Positions 17,724-27,582 of a DNA stretch of 64,000 nucleotides are shown piece by piece (the stretch's first letter is position 1; each line of letters opens with the position of its first letter). The stretch comes from Pseudomonas syringae CC1557 (GTDB lineage: Bacteria > Pseudomonadota > Gammaproteobacteria > Pseudomonadales > Pseudomonadaceae), in NCBI RefSeq assembly GCF_000452705.1, contig NZ_CP007014.1, forward strand, positions 3,845,501 through 3,909,500, in the 5' to 3' direction. The translations under genes were made by a program, and so were the position numbers. A model generated the notes under the pieces. It was not told the DNA's origin. It worked only from the letters and a program-made list of their open reading frames with translations, and did no database searches.

Positions 17724-20627
17724 CTGAAATACCTGACCCGTGAAGAGTTGGAAGCGCAAGTTGCGCACCTGCAAAAGGCTCTTGAAGAATCCGGCATCAA
17801 GCCTGGTAACAGCCGCACAGCATTGGCCAGCCGTGAAGCACGCCATCGCGCAGTGTTCGAGAGCGCGGTGGATTTTGCCATGATCCTGACGGACCCCGCG
17901 GGCGTGATTACCGACTGGAACCCGGGTGCCGAACATGTTCTGGGCTGGAGCGCCACGGAAATGCTGGGTCAGGCTGCCGAGCGCTTTTTCACGCCCGCCG
18001 ATCGGGCCAGCGGTCAGATCGTGCGTGAAATGCAACTCGCGCTGAGCGCTGGCCATGCGGCAGATGAACGCTGGCATTTGCGCAAGGACGGCCAGCTTTT
18101 CTGGGCGTCAGGCGAGATGATGCCTTTGCAGGGTGACAGCAACGAACACCTGGGTTTCGTAAAGATCCTGCGCGACCGCACCGCTGAGCACCTTGCAGGC
18201 AGAGCGACCGAAGAAGCCCAGGAGCGCTACCGGCTGGCTGCCAAGGCGACCAACGATGCGATATGGGACTGGGACTTTGCAGCCAACCATGTGCTCTGGA
18301 ATGATGCGCTGGAACAGGCTTATGGCTACCCGCTCGCCACGCTGGATACGTCGGGCGAGTGGTGGATCGCCCAGATCCACCCCGATGATCGCCAGCGTAT
18401 CGACGCCTCCATTCATGCGGTGATTGATGGCAGTGGCACTGCGTGGAGCGATGAATACCGCTTCCGTCGTCTTGACGGGTCCTACGCCGATATCCTGGAC
18501 CGTGGTCATGTGATCCGTGACGCCAAAGGCAAAGCGATACGCATGATCGGCGCGATGCTCGACATGTCGCAGAGGCGCAAGGCGGAAACCGCACTGCGTC
18601 AGAGCGAAGAGCGCTCCAGAGCCATGCTGGAAACCATTGAGGCCGCGTTTGCCATCATTGAGGTCAAATTCGACGCCAACGACAGCCCGGTGAACTATCG
18701 CTTCATCGAAGCCAACCCCGCATTCGAGCGTCAGGCAGGTGTCGACCTGCGCGGCAAATGGGTCACCGAGTTCGCGCCGGACCTGGAGCGTTTCTGGTTT
18801 GAAGCCTATGGTCATGTCGCGAAAACGGGCGAGCCCACCAGCTTCGAGAACTATGCCAAGGCCTTCGAACGCTGGTTCGAAGTCAAGGCGGTGCGTGTTG
18901 GTGACCCCGCTGACCGACAGATTGCGGTCATCTTCAGTGATGTCACTGCGCGTCGGGATGCCGAGGAACGCCTGCGCACCAGCGAGGCGCTGGCGCGCGA
19001 GAACGTCGAACGCGTTCAGCTCGCCCTGGCCGCGGGTGCGATTATCGGCACCTGGCACTGGGACCTGCCGACTGATCGCTTTACGGTCGATGAAGCCTTC
19101 GCCAGAGCATTGGGTCTTGATCCGGCGTTGGGGCGCGAGGGTCTGAGGCTGGAACAAATCATTGCCACCGTACATCCCGAAGACCGGCAAGGTCTGATCG
19201 ATGCGATCAACGCGGTCGTCAGCAATGGCGGCGTTTACGCCCATCAATATCGGGTGTGCCGCACAGACGGCAACTACTACTGGATCGAGGCAAACGGTCG
19301 TGTAGACCGGGCCACAGATGGCACCCCATTGAGCTTCCCGGGCGTACTCATCGACGTTGATGAGCGACGCACCATTGCTGCTGAACGAGACCGGGCCACA
19401 GCAGCGCTGCGCTCGCTCAATGACACGCTTGAGCAGCGCGTGGCAGCACGTACCACCGAGCTCATGCAAGCTGAAGAGAAACTGCGTCAGTCGCAGAAAA
19501 TGGAAGCGGTCGGGCAACTGACCGGAGGTCTCGCCCACGACTTCAACAACCTGCTGGCCGGTATTTCCGGCGCTCTGGAACTGATGAGCAAACGGATCGA
19601 ACAAGGCCGCTGGAGTGACGTGGACAAGTACATTGTCACTGCCCAGGGCGCTGCAAAACGCGCCGCAGCACTGACCCACCGGCTGCTGGCCTTCTCTCGT
19701 CGCCAGACACTGGATCCGCAGCCAACCGATGTGAACCGATTAATGAGCGGGATGACGGATCTGATCCAGCGTACCGTAGGCCCCAGCATCCTGGTCGAAA
19801 CCAGCGGCACCATCGGGCTCTGGCCCACGCTGGTCGATGCAAGCCAGCTTGAGAATGCACTGCTGAACCTGTGCATCAATGCCCGCGATGCCATGCCCGA
19901 CGGCGGACGCATCACGATCGAGGCAAGCAACCGATTGATCGAAGGCGGCACTGCACAGGTCCACGACTTGCCCGAAGGACAGTATTTATCGTTGTGCGTG
20001 ACCGATACCGGCACCGGCATGCCACCAGAAGTCATCGCCAAGGCCTTCGATCCCTTCTTCACCACCAAACCGATCGGTCAAGGCACTGGCCTTGGGCTGT
20101 CGATGATCTACGGCTTCGCCAATCAATCTGGCGGCCAGGTACGTATCCAGTCGGAAGTGGGCAAGGGAACCGCGATCTCCATCTATCTGCCGCGCTACGA
20201 CGGTGCGGCGGTCAGAGATGAAAGCGCTGTCGACAAAGCTCCGGTCCAATTCACGCGGTCTGAAGAAACGATCCTGATTGTGGACGACGAACCTACAGTG
20301 CGCATGCTGCTCACGGATTCCCTGGGTGATCTCGGCTACACGCTGATCGAGGCAGCCGACAGCCTGGCTGGCCTCAAACTGCTGCGTTCTGATGTGCACA
20401 TCGATCTGCTGATCACCGACGTAGGCTTGCCCGGTGGTATGAACGGGCGGCAAATGGCCGATGCCGGACGAGAGGTCCGCCCGCACCTGAAAACCCTGTT
20501 CATCACCGGTTATGCAGAAAATGCGGCCATTGGCGATGAGCAACTCGGCCCGGGCATGCGCGTGCTGACCAAGCCATTTGCGATTGATGTACTGGCGTCC
20601 CGTGTACAGGAACTGATGAGTTCCTGA
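17724..20627 (+). CDS. Hybrid sensor histidine kinase with four PAS domains and a receiver
   Basis: About 967 residues with no membrane segment, so cytoplasmic. Four PAS/PAC units follow an N-terminal coiled coil (EELEAQVAHLQKALEESG): about 40-155, 165-290, 295-415 and 425-560. Then come a HisKA-type domain with phospho-acceptor His in GGLAHDFNNLLAG (about 602), an ATPase domain with N-box NLCINARDAMPDGG, G1 DTGTGMPPE and G2 GTGLGLSMIYGF, and a C-terminal receiver with EETILIVDDEPTVRML, phospho-acceptor Asp in LLITDVGLPGG (about 898) and LTKP. This is the FixL/HWE-like hybrid class common in plant-associated pseudomonads; the signal may be light, redox or a ligand bound by PAS. An in-frame TGA at 17709 limits the start: a CTG at 17724 follows GGAGG by 4 bases, while the first conventional start is TTG at 17748 without a ribosome site. 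Confidence 0.85.
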   Translation: MKYLTREELEAQVAHLQKALEESGIKPGNSRTALASREARHRAVFESAVDFAMILTDPAGVITDWNPGAEHVLGWSATEMLGQAAERFFTPADRASGQIVREMQLALSAGHAADERWHLRKDGQLFWASGEMMPLQGDSNEHLGFVKILRDRTAEHLAGRATEEAQERYRLAAKATNDAIWDWDFAANHVLWNDALEQAYGYPLATLDTSGEWWIAQIHPDDRQRIDASIHAVIDGSGTAWSDEYRFRRLDGSYADILDRGHVIRDAKGKAIRMIGAMLDMSQRRKAETALRQSEERSRAMLETIEAAFAIIEVKFDANDSPVNYRFIEANPAFERQAGVDLRGKWVTEFAPDLERFWFEAYGHVAKTGEPTSFENYAKAFERWFEVKAVRVGDPADRQIAVIFSDVTARRDAEERLRTSEALARENVERVQLALAAGAIIGTWHWDLPTDRFTVDEAFARALGLDPALGREGLRLEQIIATVHPEDRQGLIDAINAVVSNGGVYAHQYRVCRTDGNYYWIEANGRVDRATDGTPLSFPGVLIDVDERRTIAAERDRATAALRSLNDTLEQRVAARTTELMQAEEKLRQSQKMEAVGQLTGGLAHDFNNLLAGISGALELMSKRIEQGRWSDVDKYIVTAQGAAKRAAALTHRLLAFSRRQTLDPQPTDVNRLMSGMTDLIQRTVGPSILVETSGTIGLWPTLVDASQLENALLNLCINARDAMPDGGRITIEASNRLIEGGTAQVHDLPEGQYLSLCVTDTGTGMPPEVIAKAFDPFFTTKPIGQGTGLGLSMIYGFANQSGGQVRIQSEVGKGTAISIYLPRYDGAAVRDESAVDKAPVQFTRSEETILIVDDEPTVRMLLTDSLGDLGYTLIEAADSLAGLKLLRSDVHIDLLITDVGLPGGMNGRQMADAGREVRPHLKTLFITGYAENAAIGDEQLGPGMRVLTKPFAIDVLASRVQELMSS

Positions 20628-20800
20628 CTCAGGGGTGGCGTTCATGCCAGATGCGTGTGAGCGCTGCCGCGCACTGCGGTAGATCGTGGCAAATGACGAA
20701 TGGGGCGTGCAGCACCCTGCCCTGTCCTTGTGCATTGAGCGCCGTGCAGACCCGGTGCTACCATGCGCGACCGCCATGCAGGCAAGGGAATAACCGGGTC

Positions 20801-21409
20801 ATGAGCAGTATCCGCGAGCGCAACAAACACCTCATCCTGCGTGCTGCCAGCGAGGAATTCGCCGACAAGGGCTTCGCCGCCAGCAAGACCAGCGACATCG
20901 CCGCCAAGGCCGGCGTCCCCAAGCCCAACGTCTATTACTACTTCAAGTCCAAGGAAAACCTCTACCGCGAGGTCCTGGAAAGTATCATCGAGCCCATCCT
21001 GCAAGCGTCGACGCCCTTCAACCCCGAAGGTATCCCGGCCGAAGTGCTCAGCCGCTACATCCGCTCGAAAATCCAGATATCCCGTGACCTGCCCTCCGCC
21101 TCGAAAGTCTTCGCCAGCGAAATCATGCACGGTGCTCCGCACCTCACACCGGAGCAGATAGAACAGCTCAACGACCAGGCCCGGCACAACATCGAGTGCA
21201 TACAGGCGTGGATCGACAGCGGGCAGATCGCCCCGATTGATCCTCACCATCTGATGTTCACTATCTGGGCCGCGACCCAGACCTACGCCGACTTCGACTG
21301 GCAGATTGCGACGGTCACCGGCAAGGCAAAACTGGAGGACGCAGATTACGAGGCCGCCACGCAGACCATTCTCAGGCTGGTGCTCAAGGGCTGCGAGCCG
21401 GATCGCTGA
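20801..21409 (+). CDS. TetR-family regulator of the RutR/YcdC type
   Basis: This 202-residue protein has an N-terminal TetR helix-turn-helix: RNKHLILRAASEEFADKGFA, SKTSDIAAKAGVPKPNVYYY and FKSKENLYREVLE. The C-terminal domain closely follows E. coli RutR (YcdC): SRDLPSASKVFASEIMHGAP, then APIDPHHLMFTIWAATQTYA with DFDWQIATVTG. RutR senses uracil/thymine and controls pyrimidine catabolism; whether this homologue does is unknown, as no rut or pyd genes are adjacent. The ATG at 20801 follows AAGGGAA; a frame open to 20651 lacks a ribosome site there. It is preceded by the kinase and followed by a minus-strand Rsm-type RNA. Confidence 0.85.
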   Translation: MSSIRERNKHLILRAASEEFADKGFAASKTSDIAAKAGVPKPNVYYYFKSKENLYREVLESIIEPILQASTPFNPEGIPAEVLSRYIRSKIQISRDLPSASKVFASEIMHGAPHLTPEQIEQLNDQARHNIECIQAWIDSGQIAPIDPHHLMFTIWAATQTYADFDWQIATVTGKAKLEDADYEAATQTILRLVLKGCEPDR

Positions 21410-21443
21410 ACAACCGGCTGTTGAGTGAACAACTTTTCTGCAG

Positions 21444-21562
21444 ACGCAAAAAACCCGCCGAAGCGGGTGGTATTGCAACATGACCATTCCAACATCCTGT
21501 CAGTAGCCTCCTGGCAATGGTCGATCCTCCCTGATCACCGCAACGTTCCTTCGCTGCAGCTG
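21444..21562 (-). ncRNA. Rsm-family (RsmX/RsmY-like) small RNA titrating RsmA/CsrA
   Basis: The minus strand encodes about 115-119 nt with many GGA motifs, several in hairpin loops: GATC-AGGGAG-GATC (21534-21521 region), GCC-AGGA-GGC (about 21515-21506) and ACA-GGA-TGT (about 21500-21492), plus AAGGAAC and TTGGAATGG. The outer arms GACCATT and AATGGTC enclose the last two. It ends in a clear Rho-independent terminator, ACCCGC-TTCG-GCGGGT followed by six Ts (21468-21447). Such RNAs sequester the post-transcriptional repressor RsmA/RsmE and are switched on by GacS/GacA. A perfect GacA half-site lies about 60 bp upstream of the inferred 5' end. P. syringae is known to carry several rsmX copies; which one this is cannot be told. 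Confidence 0.85.
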
Positions 21563-21620
21563 TTGAATTGGATCCTACATGGACTCGGGGAGAGTCGATA
21601 GCGTCAATGGCGTCTCTTGA

Positions 21621-21638
21621 TGTAAGCCATTCGCCATA
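21621..21638 (-). promoter_or_regulatory. GacA upstream activating sequence (one good half-site)
   Basis: The GacA UAS is TGTAAG-N6-CTTACA. Reading plus, 21621-21626 is a perfect TGTAAG; the partner six bases on, GCCATA, is degenerate. Its distance from the predicted RNA start (about 60 bp) matches other rsm genes. Confidence 0.6.
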
Positions 21639-21773
21639 CCTGATTATTCCGATAAAAATGTGAACTTGATCTCATGTTTGCCCAGGGCGCGCCGAGATGC
21701 TTGAAAGGCTGCGCTATCCGGCTTCGCGCCGGTTGGCCTCTGGAAAAGAAAAATAATGGATATAGGGAAGATC

Positions 21774-23405
21774 ATGAATATGCGCAGTTTGTCCATCAGC
21801 CGTCGCTTGTGGCTGATTCTTATCGTTTCTGTGCTGATGCTCCTGGTCCTCGCAGCCGCACTGCTCAGGCAGACGCATGAAGATCTGTATCGGGCGAAGG
21901 CTGAAAAGACCATGCACGTGGTGCAGACAGCCAGTGGCATCCTCACGTTCTACCAGGGGCTTGAAGCCGCTGGCAGCATGACGCGCGAAGCAGCACAGCA
22001 ACAGGCGCTGAAAGAGATAAAGAGCCTGCGCTACAACCAGAGTGACTACTTCTGGATCAATGATCTGCAGCCCGTGATGATCATGCACCCCACCAACCCC
22101 AAACTTGAAGGGCAAAACCTGTCGGCTATCAGGGATCCGGACGGCTTTGCGGTGTTCAATGAAATGGTCACGCTTGTCAAAAGCAAAGGCGCAGGCATGG
22201 TCAATTATCGCTGGCCGAAGCCGGGCGCCAGCGAGCCGGTGAAAAAGACTTCTTACGTGCAGCTGTTCCAGCCATGGGGCTGGATTCTCGGCTCCGGCGT
22301 GTACGTGGATGACGTCGCGGCGGAGTTCAAGGCTCAGTTGTTGAATGCGGGGATGTTTATCGCAGGCATTGTGCTGGTGATGGTGCTGCTTCTGACCATG
22401 ATCGTGCGCAGTATCGTCCGTCCGCTCAGAGCAGCAGTCGACGCGATGGCGAATATTGCCAGTGGCGAAAGTGACCTGACCCGCACCCTGGAAACCCACG
22501 GCAAGGACGAAATCACCGAACTGGGCACCCACTTCAATGGCTTTATCGCCAAACTGCGCAACGTTGTCGGCCTGTTGCAGAATTCGTCTGTGGCACTGGG
22601 ACAGGCGGCAGGCGAATTGGGCAGCAACGCCGAGCAGGCGCAGAACCGCAGCCAGCAGCAATCGCAGCAAATGGACCTGGTTGCCACTGCCGTCAACGAA
22701 GTGACCTACGGCGTGCAGGATGTCGCCAAGAATGCCGAGCACGCCGCCAGCGAAATGCGCGATGCCGAGTCGCAGGCTCGACAGGGTCAGGTCAACATCG
22801 ACAACAGCCTGCGCCAGATCGAACACCTTTCCGGAACCATCGGCCAAGCGGTTGACGTGATGCAGAGCCTGGCCAGCGAAAGCACGCAGATCGGCAGCGT
22901 ACTGGAGGTGATCAGTTCGATTGCCGAGCAGACCAACCTGCTGGCACTCAACGCGGCCATCGAAGCAGCACGTGCCGGCGAACAGGGTCGCGGCTTTGCC
23001 GTGGTGGCTGACGAGGTGCGCCTGTTGGCTCAGCGCACGCAGAAGTCGACTGCAGAAATCCAGAGCATGATCGAGCGCCTGCAAAAGCATTCCGATGCAG
23101 CGGTCAAGGTCATCGGCGACAGCAGCCGCTCTTCGCAACTGACCATCGAACAGGCCAACCAGGCGGGTCAGAGCCTGACCTCCATCAGTCAGGCGCTGCG
23201 CAACCTCAACAGCCTGAACGCGTCCATAGCCAGTGCAACTCTGCAACAGACGCACGTGGTGGACGACATCAACCAGAACGTGACTCAGGCGGCACAATTG
23301 TCCCAAAGCACTGCACTGGCTGCCGAACAGTCCACCTCGGCCAGCCAGCATCTGCGAGCCCTGAGCGAAGAACTGAACACCCTGCTGCGACAGTTCAGGG
23401 TTTGA
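21774..23405 (+). CDS. Methyl-accepting chemotaxis protein with periplasmic Cache domain
   Basis: This 543-residue chemoreceptor has TM1 in its N-terminus ([20 protein letters not shown]), a single-Cache (sCache/Cache_2) ligand domain at about 35-190 with [20 protein letters not shown] and [18 protein letters not shown]2 at about 195-220, a HAMP domain, and a cytoplasmic signalling rod with the conserved tip [20 protein letters not shown]. sCache receptors often bind small organic acids. There is no C-terminal CheR-tethering pentapeptide. The ATG at 21774 has AGGGAAG upstream and is preferred to 21756. It is monocistronic and divergent from the Rsm RNA. Confidence 0.9.
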   Translation: MNMRSLSISRRLWLILIVSVLMLLVLAAALLRQTHEDLYRAKAEKTMHVVQTASGILTFYQGLEAAGSMTREAAQQQALKEIKSLRYNQSDYFWINDLQPVMIMHPTNPKLEGQNLSAIRDPDGFAVFNEMVTLVKSKGAGMVNYRWPKPGASEPVKKTSYVQLFQPWGWILGSGVYVDDVAAEFKAQLLNAGMFIAGIVLVMVLLLTMIVRSIVRPLRAAVDAMANIASGESDLTRTLETHGKDEITELGTHFNGFIAKLRNVVGLLQNSSVALGQAAGELGSNAEQAQNRSQQQSQQMDLVATAVNEVTYGVQDVAKNAEHAASEMRDAESQARQGQVNIDNSLRQIEHLSGTIGQAVDVMQSLASESTQIGSVLEVISSIAEQTNLLALNAAIEAARAGEQGRGFAVVADEVRLLAQRTQKSTAEIQSMIERLQKHSDAAVKVIGDSSRSSQLTIEQANQAGQSLTSISQALRNLNSLNASIASATLQQTHVVDDINQNVTQAAQLSQSTALAAEQSTSASQHLRALSEELNTLLRQFRV

Positions 23406-23496
23406 ATTTTTATTAAGCAACGGCGCACGGAACCTCGTGCGTCACTTGTTGCCTGAGACCTGCTCACTTAACGGCTAATTTATAGGCGGGGGTCAC

Positions 23497-24318
23497 ATGC
23501 GCACACTGGAATTGGCAGGCAGTACCGTACCAGTGCTGGGTCAGGGCACTTGGCACATGGGTGAAAAAGGGCATCTGCGCTCGGCGGAAATTGCCGGGCT
23601 GTGTCTGGGCATCGAACTGGGCCTGACCCTGATCGACACCGCCGAGATGTACGCCGACGGCGCGGCTGAAGAAATCGTCGGGCAGGCCATCGCCGGCCAG
23701 CGCGACAAGGTGTTTGTGGTCAGCAAAGTCTACCCGCACAACGCCAGCCGCAGCGGTATCCCGACCGCCTGTGAGGCCAGCCTGCGGCGAATGAATACCG
23801 ATTACATCGACCTCTATCTGCTGCACTGGCCGGGTCAGTATCCATTGACCGAAACCGTAGAGGCATTTGAGCGCCTGCGCGAATCCGGCAAGATTGGCGC
23901 TTGGGGCGTGTCCAATTTCGACGTGCCAGACATGATCGAGCTGAACAACCCGCGCTGTGCCACCAATCAGGTGCTGTACAACCCTGAACAACGTGGCATC
24001 GAGTTCGACCTCATGCTGTGGAGCGCGGACCGCCACCTGCCGTTGATGGCGTACTGCCCTATCGGCCAGGCAGGCGATATGCTCTACCACCCTGCCCTGC
24101 ATGAAATCGCCAGACGCCACAACGCAACACCTGCGCAGATATCACTGGCCTGGGTGTTGCGTCAGGACAACATGATTGCCATCCCCAAGGCGACCAACCC
24201 GGAGCACATCCGACTGAACGTCGCAGCCGAGCAGATCCGTCTGACCGAACAGGACCTGGCCGACATCGACCTGGCCTGGCCGGCACCCACCCGCAAGCAG
24301 CCACTGGCAATGGTTTGA
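23497..24318 (+). CDS. Aldo/keto reductase
   Basis: This 273-residue NADPH-dependent (alpha/beta)8-barrel oxidoreductase shows the AKR catalytic tetrad: Asp and Tyr in LIDTAEMYADG, Lys in VVSKVYP and His in YLLHWPG. The cofactor end is IPKATNPEHIRLN. It resembles the YeaE subgroup (methylglyoxal/2-oxoaldehyde reductase); the physiological substrate is unknown. A G-rich ribosome site (GGCGGGGG) precedes the ATG. It is a single gene between the chemoreceptor and the ZntB-like gene. Confidence 0.9.
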   Translation: MRTLELAGSTVPVLGQGTWHMGEKGHLRSAEIAGLCLGIELGLTLIDTAEMYADGAAEEIVGQAIAGQRDKVFVVSKVYPHNASRSGIPTACEASLRRMNTDYIDLYLLHWPGQYPLTETVEAFERLRESGKIGAWGVSNFDVPDMIELNNPRCATNQVLYNPEQRGIEFDLMLWSADRHLPLMAYCPIGQAGDMLYHPALHEIARRHNATPAQISLAWVLRQDNMIAIPKATNPEHIRLNVAAEQIRLTEQDLADIDLAWPAPTRKQPLAMV

Positions 24319-24480
24319 CCCTATAGGTCCGGCTCCAGTAACTGAATGGCCGCTGAACGCGGCCAGCGTCATGGCAAGAAAGGAAATACTCCGCAACAAG
24401 CTGTCACAAATATGAAATAACCCGTTGTCATCATGCGCCAATCGCCTCCCCTGTCCGGGCCAGGCCGCATGTGGACAGCC

Positions 24481-25497
24481 ATGAATCACAGCATCGTGCA
24501 CCATCAGGATTCCGACCTCTTCGGCCTGCTCTATGGCTTCCGCTTTCGCCACGGTGAAAGCGGTCAGGAAATCGGCGCGACTGCCGCGCTGGATTACCTG
24601 CAAAACCCGCCGGATGAAAATGACTTTATCTGGTTGCATCTGAACCTGTCGCACGCGGCCTGCGAGCGTTGGATGAAAACCACGCTGGACTTGCCGGAGG
24701 AATTCTTCGAGGCGCTGCACGAGGGCTCGCGGTCGACCCGCATCGAACACGTCGATGCCACCCTGCTGGCGGTGGTCAACGACGTGGTATTCGATTTCAA
24801 CCGGCTGTCGACCGACATTTCAACATTGTGGGTCTGCGCTCGCCAGCGCCTGCTAATCACCGCGCGACTGCAACCGCTGCGCTCGGTAGACAAGCTGCGT
24901 TCGGCAGTCAAACATGGCGAGCAGTTCGACTCCCCCATCGAACTGCTGGCGCATCTGCTCAGCGATCAGGGCGAAGTCCTGACCCAGTTTCTGCGCAAGA
25001 CCAGCGTCAATGTCGACCGTATCGAAGACCAGCTTCTGTCACAGCGTCTGAGCAACAACCGCTCCGAACTGGGAGCCATGCGCCGGGTGCTGGTACGCCT
25101 GCAACGTCTGCTGGCGCTGGAGCCAGGTTCGCTGATGCGCCTCCTGCATCGCCCGCCGCAGTGGCTGCGCGAACAGGATGCGCAGGCGCTGCGCCAGTCC
25201 ATCGAAGAATCCTCACTGGTGATCAACGACCTCACGGCACTGGGCGAACGCATCAAGCTTTTGCAGGAAGAAATAGCTGCGAACCTCAACGAACAGAGCA
25301 GTCGCACCCTGTTTACCCTGACCGTGGTAACCGTGCTGGCGCTGCCAATCAACATCGTTGCGGGTTTCTTCGGCATGAACGTCGGCGGCGTACCGCTAGC
25401 ATCAGACCCTGAAGGTTTCTGGATTCTGGTAGCGCTGGTGGCGACCTTTACCCTGGTCGCGGGCCGTTGGGCCTTTCGCAAGCGCGGAGACTACTAA
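24481..25497 (+). CDS. CorA-family zinc transporter (ZntB-like)
   Basis: This 338-residue protein has an N-terminal cytoplasmic alpha/beta domain and long helices (to about 275), then two C-terminal membrane helices with the GMN signature of CorA/ZntB channels between them (FFGMNVGGVPL). ZntB moves Zn2+ and other divalent cations as a pentamer. WVCARQRLLITARLQPLRSV and the loop VGGVPL without acidic ExxxxPE favour ZntB over CorA. The frame is open upstream to 24433 with alternatives at 24433 and 24469; 24481 gives the usual length, but the ribosome site is weak for all three. Confidence 0.85.
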   Translation: MNHSIVHHQDSDLFGLLYGFRFRHGESGQEIGATAALDYLQNPPDENDFIWLHLNLSHAACERWMKTTLDLPEEFFEALHEGSRSTRIEHVDATLLAVVNDVVFDFNRLSTDISTLWVCARQRLLITARLQPLRSVDKLRSAVKHGEQFDSPIELLAHLLSDQGEVLTQFLRKTSVNVDRIEDQLLSQRLSNNRSELGAMRRVLVRLQRLLALEPGSLMRLLHRPPQWLREQDAQALRQSIEESSLVINDLTALGERIKLLQEEIAANLNEQSSRTLFTLTVVTVLALPINIVAGFFGMNVGGVPLASDPEGFWILVALVATFTLVAGRWAFRKRGDY

Positions 25498-25623
25498 GCC
25501 GGTCTCTGGGCGGTGCCGGTTGTCAGAAATCTGGCGCAACCGCGCAATCATTTGTTACATGTCTCATCTTTGTCATATTTTGCAATGACCATGTCAATAA
25601 TCTTTCAATCCAGGATTGCGCAC

Positions 25624-27240
25624 ATGGCTACAAATGCACTTTCTCCCGATGCCGGCGCCCGGGCGAGCCTGTCGGCCAGTCAATTCGGTCGCAAACCCAG
25701 CCGAATGACCATGATACTTTTCTTCGTGATCCTCATCGCGGGCCTGTTGTTCACCGGCTACAGCCTCAAGCAGGACGTGGACGACATGGGCACGGTGGTC
25801 ACCACCTGGACACCTTTCGTACTGCTGGGTGTGGCGCTGCTGATCGCACTGGGCTTCGAATTCGTCAACGGCTTTCATGACACCGCCAACGCGGTCGCAA
25901 CGGTGATCTACACCCACTCCCTGCCGCCCGGTTTTGCCGTGGTCTGGTCGGGGTTTTTCAATTTTCTGGGCGTCATGATGTCCAGCGGCGCGGTGGCGTT
26001 CGGCATCATCGCCCTGCTGCCGGTGGAACTGATTCTGCAGACCGGTTCATCGGCAGGCTTCGCGATGATCTTCGCGCTGCTGATCGCGGCCATCATCTGG
26101 AACCTGGGCACCTGGTGGCTGGGCTTGCCAGCGTCCTCGTCGCACACACTGATCGGCTCGATCATCGGTGTCGGTATCGCCAACGCGTTGATGCACGGAC
26201 GTGATGGCACCAGCGGTGTGGACTGGTCGCAGGCCACCAAGATCGGCTACTCGCTGCTGCTTTCGCCATTGGTCGGGTTCGGCTGTGCCGCGCTGCTGTT
26301 GCTGGCCATGCGCATGTTCATCAAGAATCGCGCGCTGTACAAGGCACCCGAAGGCAACGCACCGCCGCCGTTGTGGATTCGCGCCATGCTGATCGTGACC
26401 TGCACCGGCGTGTCATTTGCACACGGCTCCAACGACGGACAGAAAGGCATGGGCCTGATCATGCTGATCCTGGTCGGCACCCTGCCGATGGCTTACGCGC
26501 TGAACCGCACCATGCCTGCCGAACAGTCGACTCAGTTCGCTGCCGTGGCAGAAGTCACCCAGCAGGCGCTGACGCGCAGTGTCCCGCAACCCGCACCGGA
26601 CGATTCGCGCAAGACGCTTTCCGCTTATCTGGTCAGCAAACAGGCCAGCCCCGAGCTGATCCCGGCGCTGGCGGTCATGGCCGGCAAGATCGGCGACCAG
26701 GTCGCCAGCTACGGCTCGCTGTCGAAGGTGCCTGCCGAGGCCGTGACCAACGTACGTAACGACATGTACCTGACGTCGGAAACCATCCGTGTGATGGAAA
26801 AAAACAAGGTCGGCAATTTCGACGTCGATACCCAGAACAAGCTCGATGCTTTCAAAGAGCAGATCGACAATGCCACGCGCTTCATTCCGACCTGGGTCAA
26901 AATCGTGGTGGCCATCGCCCTCGGGCTGGGCACCATGGTGGGCTGGAAGCGCATTGTCGTGACCGTCGGTGAGCGGATCGGCAAGACCCACATGACCTAC
27001 GCACAAGGCGCGTCGGCAGAAGTCGTGGCGATGTTCACCATCGGCGCGGCCGACATGTACGGGCTGCCGGTATCCACTACGCATGTGCTGTCGTCCGGCG
27101 TGGCCGGTTCTATGGTCGCCAACGGCTCCGGCCTGCAAATGCGCACCCTGCGCAACCTGGCCACTGCCTGGGTACTAACCCTGCCGGCGGCGATCCTCTT
27201 GTCAGGTTCGTTGTATTGGGTGTTCAGCAAGCTGTTCTGA
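25624..27240 (+). CDS. pitA: Low-affinity inorganic phosphate transporter PitA
   Basis: This 538-residue PiT-family permease has the duplicated family signature: GFEFVNGFHDTANAVATVIY in the first half and MFTIGAADMYGLPVSTTHVL in the second. It has about 10-11 membrane helices and a central hydrophilic loop (about 290-430). PiT proteins co-transport metal-phosphate with protons. CASSSHTLIG-type phosphate-binding motifs appear as LPASSSHTLIGSI and LPVSTTHVLSSG. The ATG at 25624 has AGGA 10 bases before; the frame runs open to 25513 without a ribosome site. Confidence 0.93.
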   Translation: MATNALSPDAGARASLSASQFGRKPSRMTMILFFVILIAGLLFTGYSLKQDVDDMGTVVTTWTPFVLLGVALLIALGFEFVNGFHDTANAVATVIYTHSLPPGFAVVWSGFFNFLGVMMSSGAVAFGIIALLPVELILQTGSSAGFAMIFALLIAAIIWNLGTWWLGLPASSSHTLIGSIIGVGIANALMHGRDGTSGVDWSQATKIGYSLLLSPLVGFGCAALLLLAMRMFIKNRALYKAPEGNAPPPLWIRAMLIVTCTGVSFAHGSNDGQKGMGLIMLILVGTLPMAYALNRTMPAEQSTQFAAVAEVTQQALTRSVPQPAPDDSRKTLSAYLVSKQASPELIPALAVMAGKIGDQVASYGSLSKVPAEAVTNVRNDMYLTSETIRVMEKNKVGNFDVDTQNKLDAFKEQIDNATRFIPTWVKIVVAIALGLGTMVGWKRIVVTVGERIGKTHMTYAQGASAEVVAMFTIGAADMYGLPVSTTHVLSSGVAGSMVANGSGLQMRTLRNLATAWVLTLPAAILLSGSLYWVFSKLF

Positions 27241-27410
27241 CACCTGTCGCGATGAGCCCTGCTCTCCGGGAAGGAGCGAGCCGTTGCCACGCCGCAATTT
27301 GATTATCGTGCCGACGCTCCGCGTCGGCATGCAGTTCGTGACGCTCTGCGTCACACAACGGTTCTGCGATGTCAGGTGGTTTGAGGTTCGGCTCAGGTCA
27401 CCTTTTTGAC

Positions 27411-27460
27411 TATCGTGCCGACGCTCCGCGTCGACATGCAGTTCGTGACGCTCTGCGTCA
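27411..27460 (+). repeat. REP-like repeat, internal copy
   Basis: This is a direct copy of the first unit at 27304-27353, differing by a few bases. It lies just inside the left arm, so the two form a tandem pair 107 bp apart, with the third unit inverted at 27811-27860. Confidence 0.7.
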
Positions 27461-27582
27461 GCAATCTCTGATGCGAGACAATGCTATGACTTACCTACCA
27501 GCCGCTGCCAACGAAGCGCTTTTCGATCGCGATGGCACTGACGACGCAGAGTGCGACGTTAGTGACGGCTGAGTCCTGGCGC

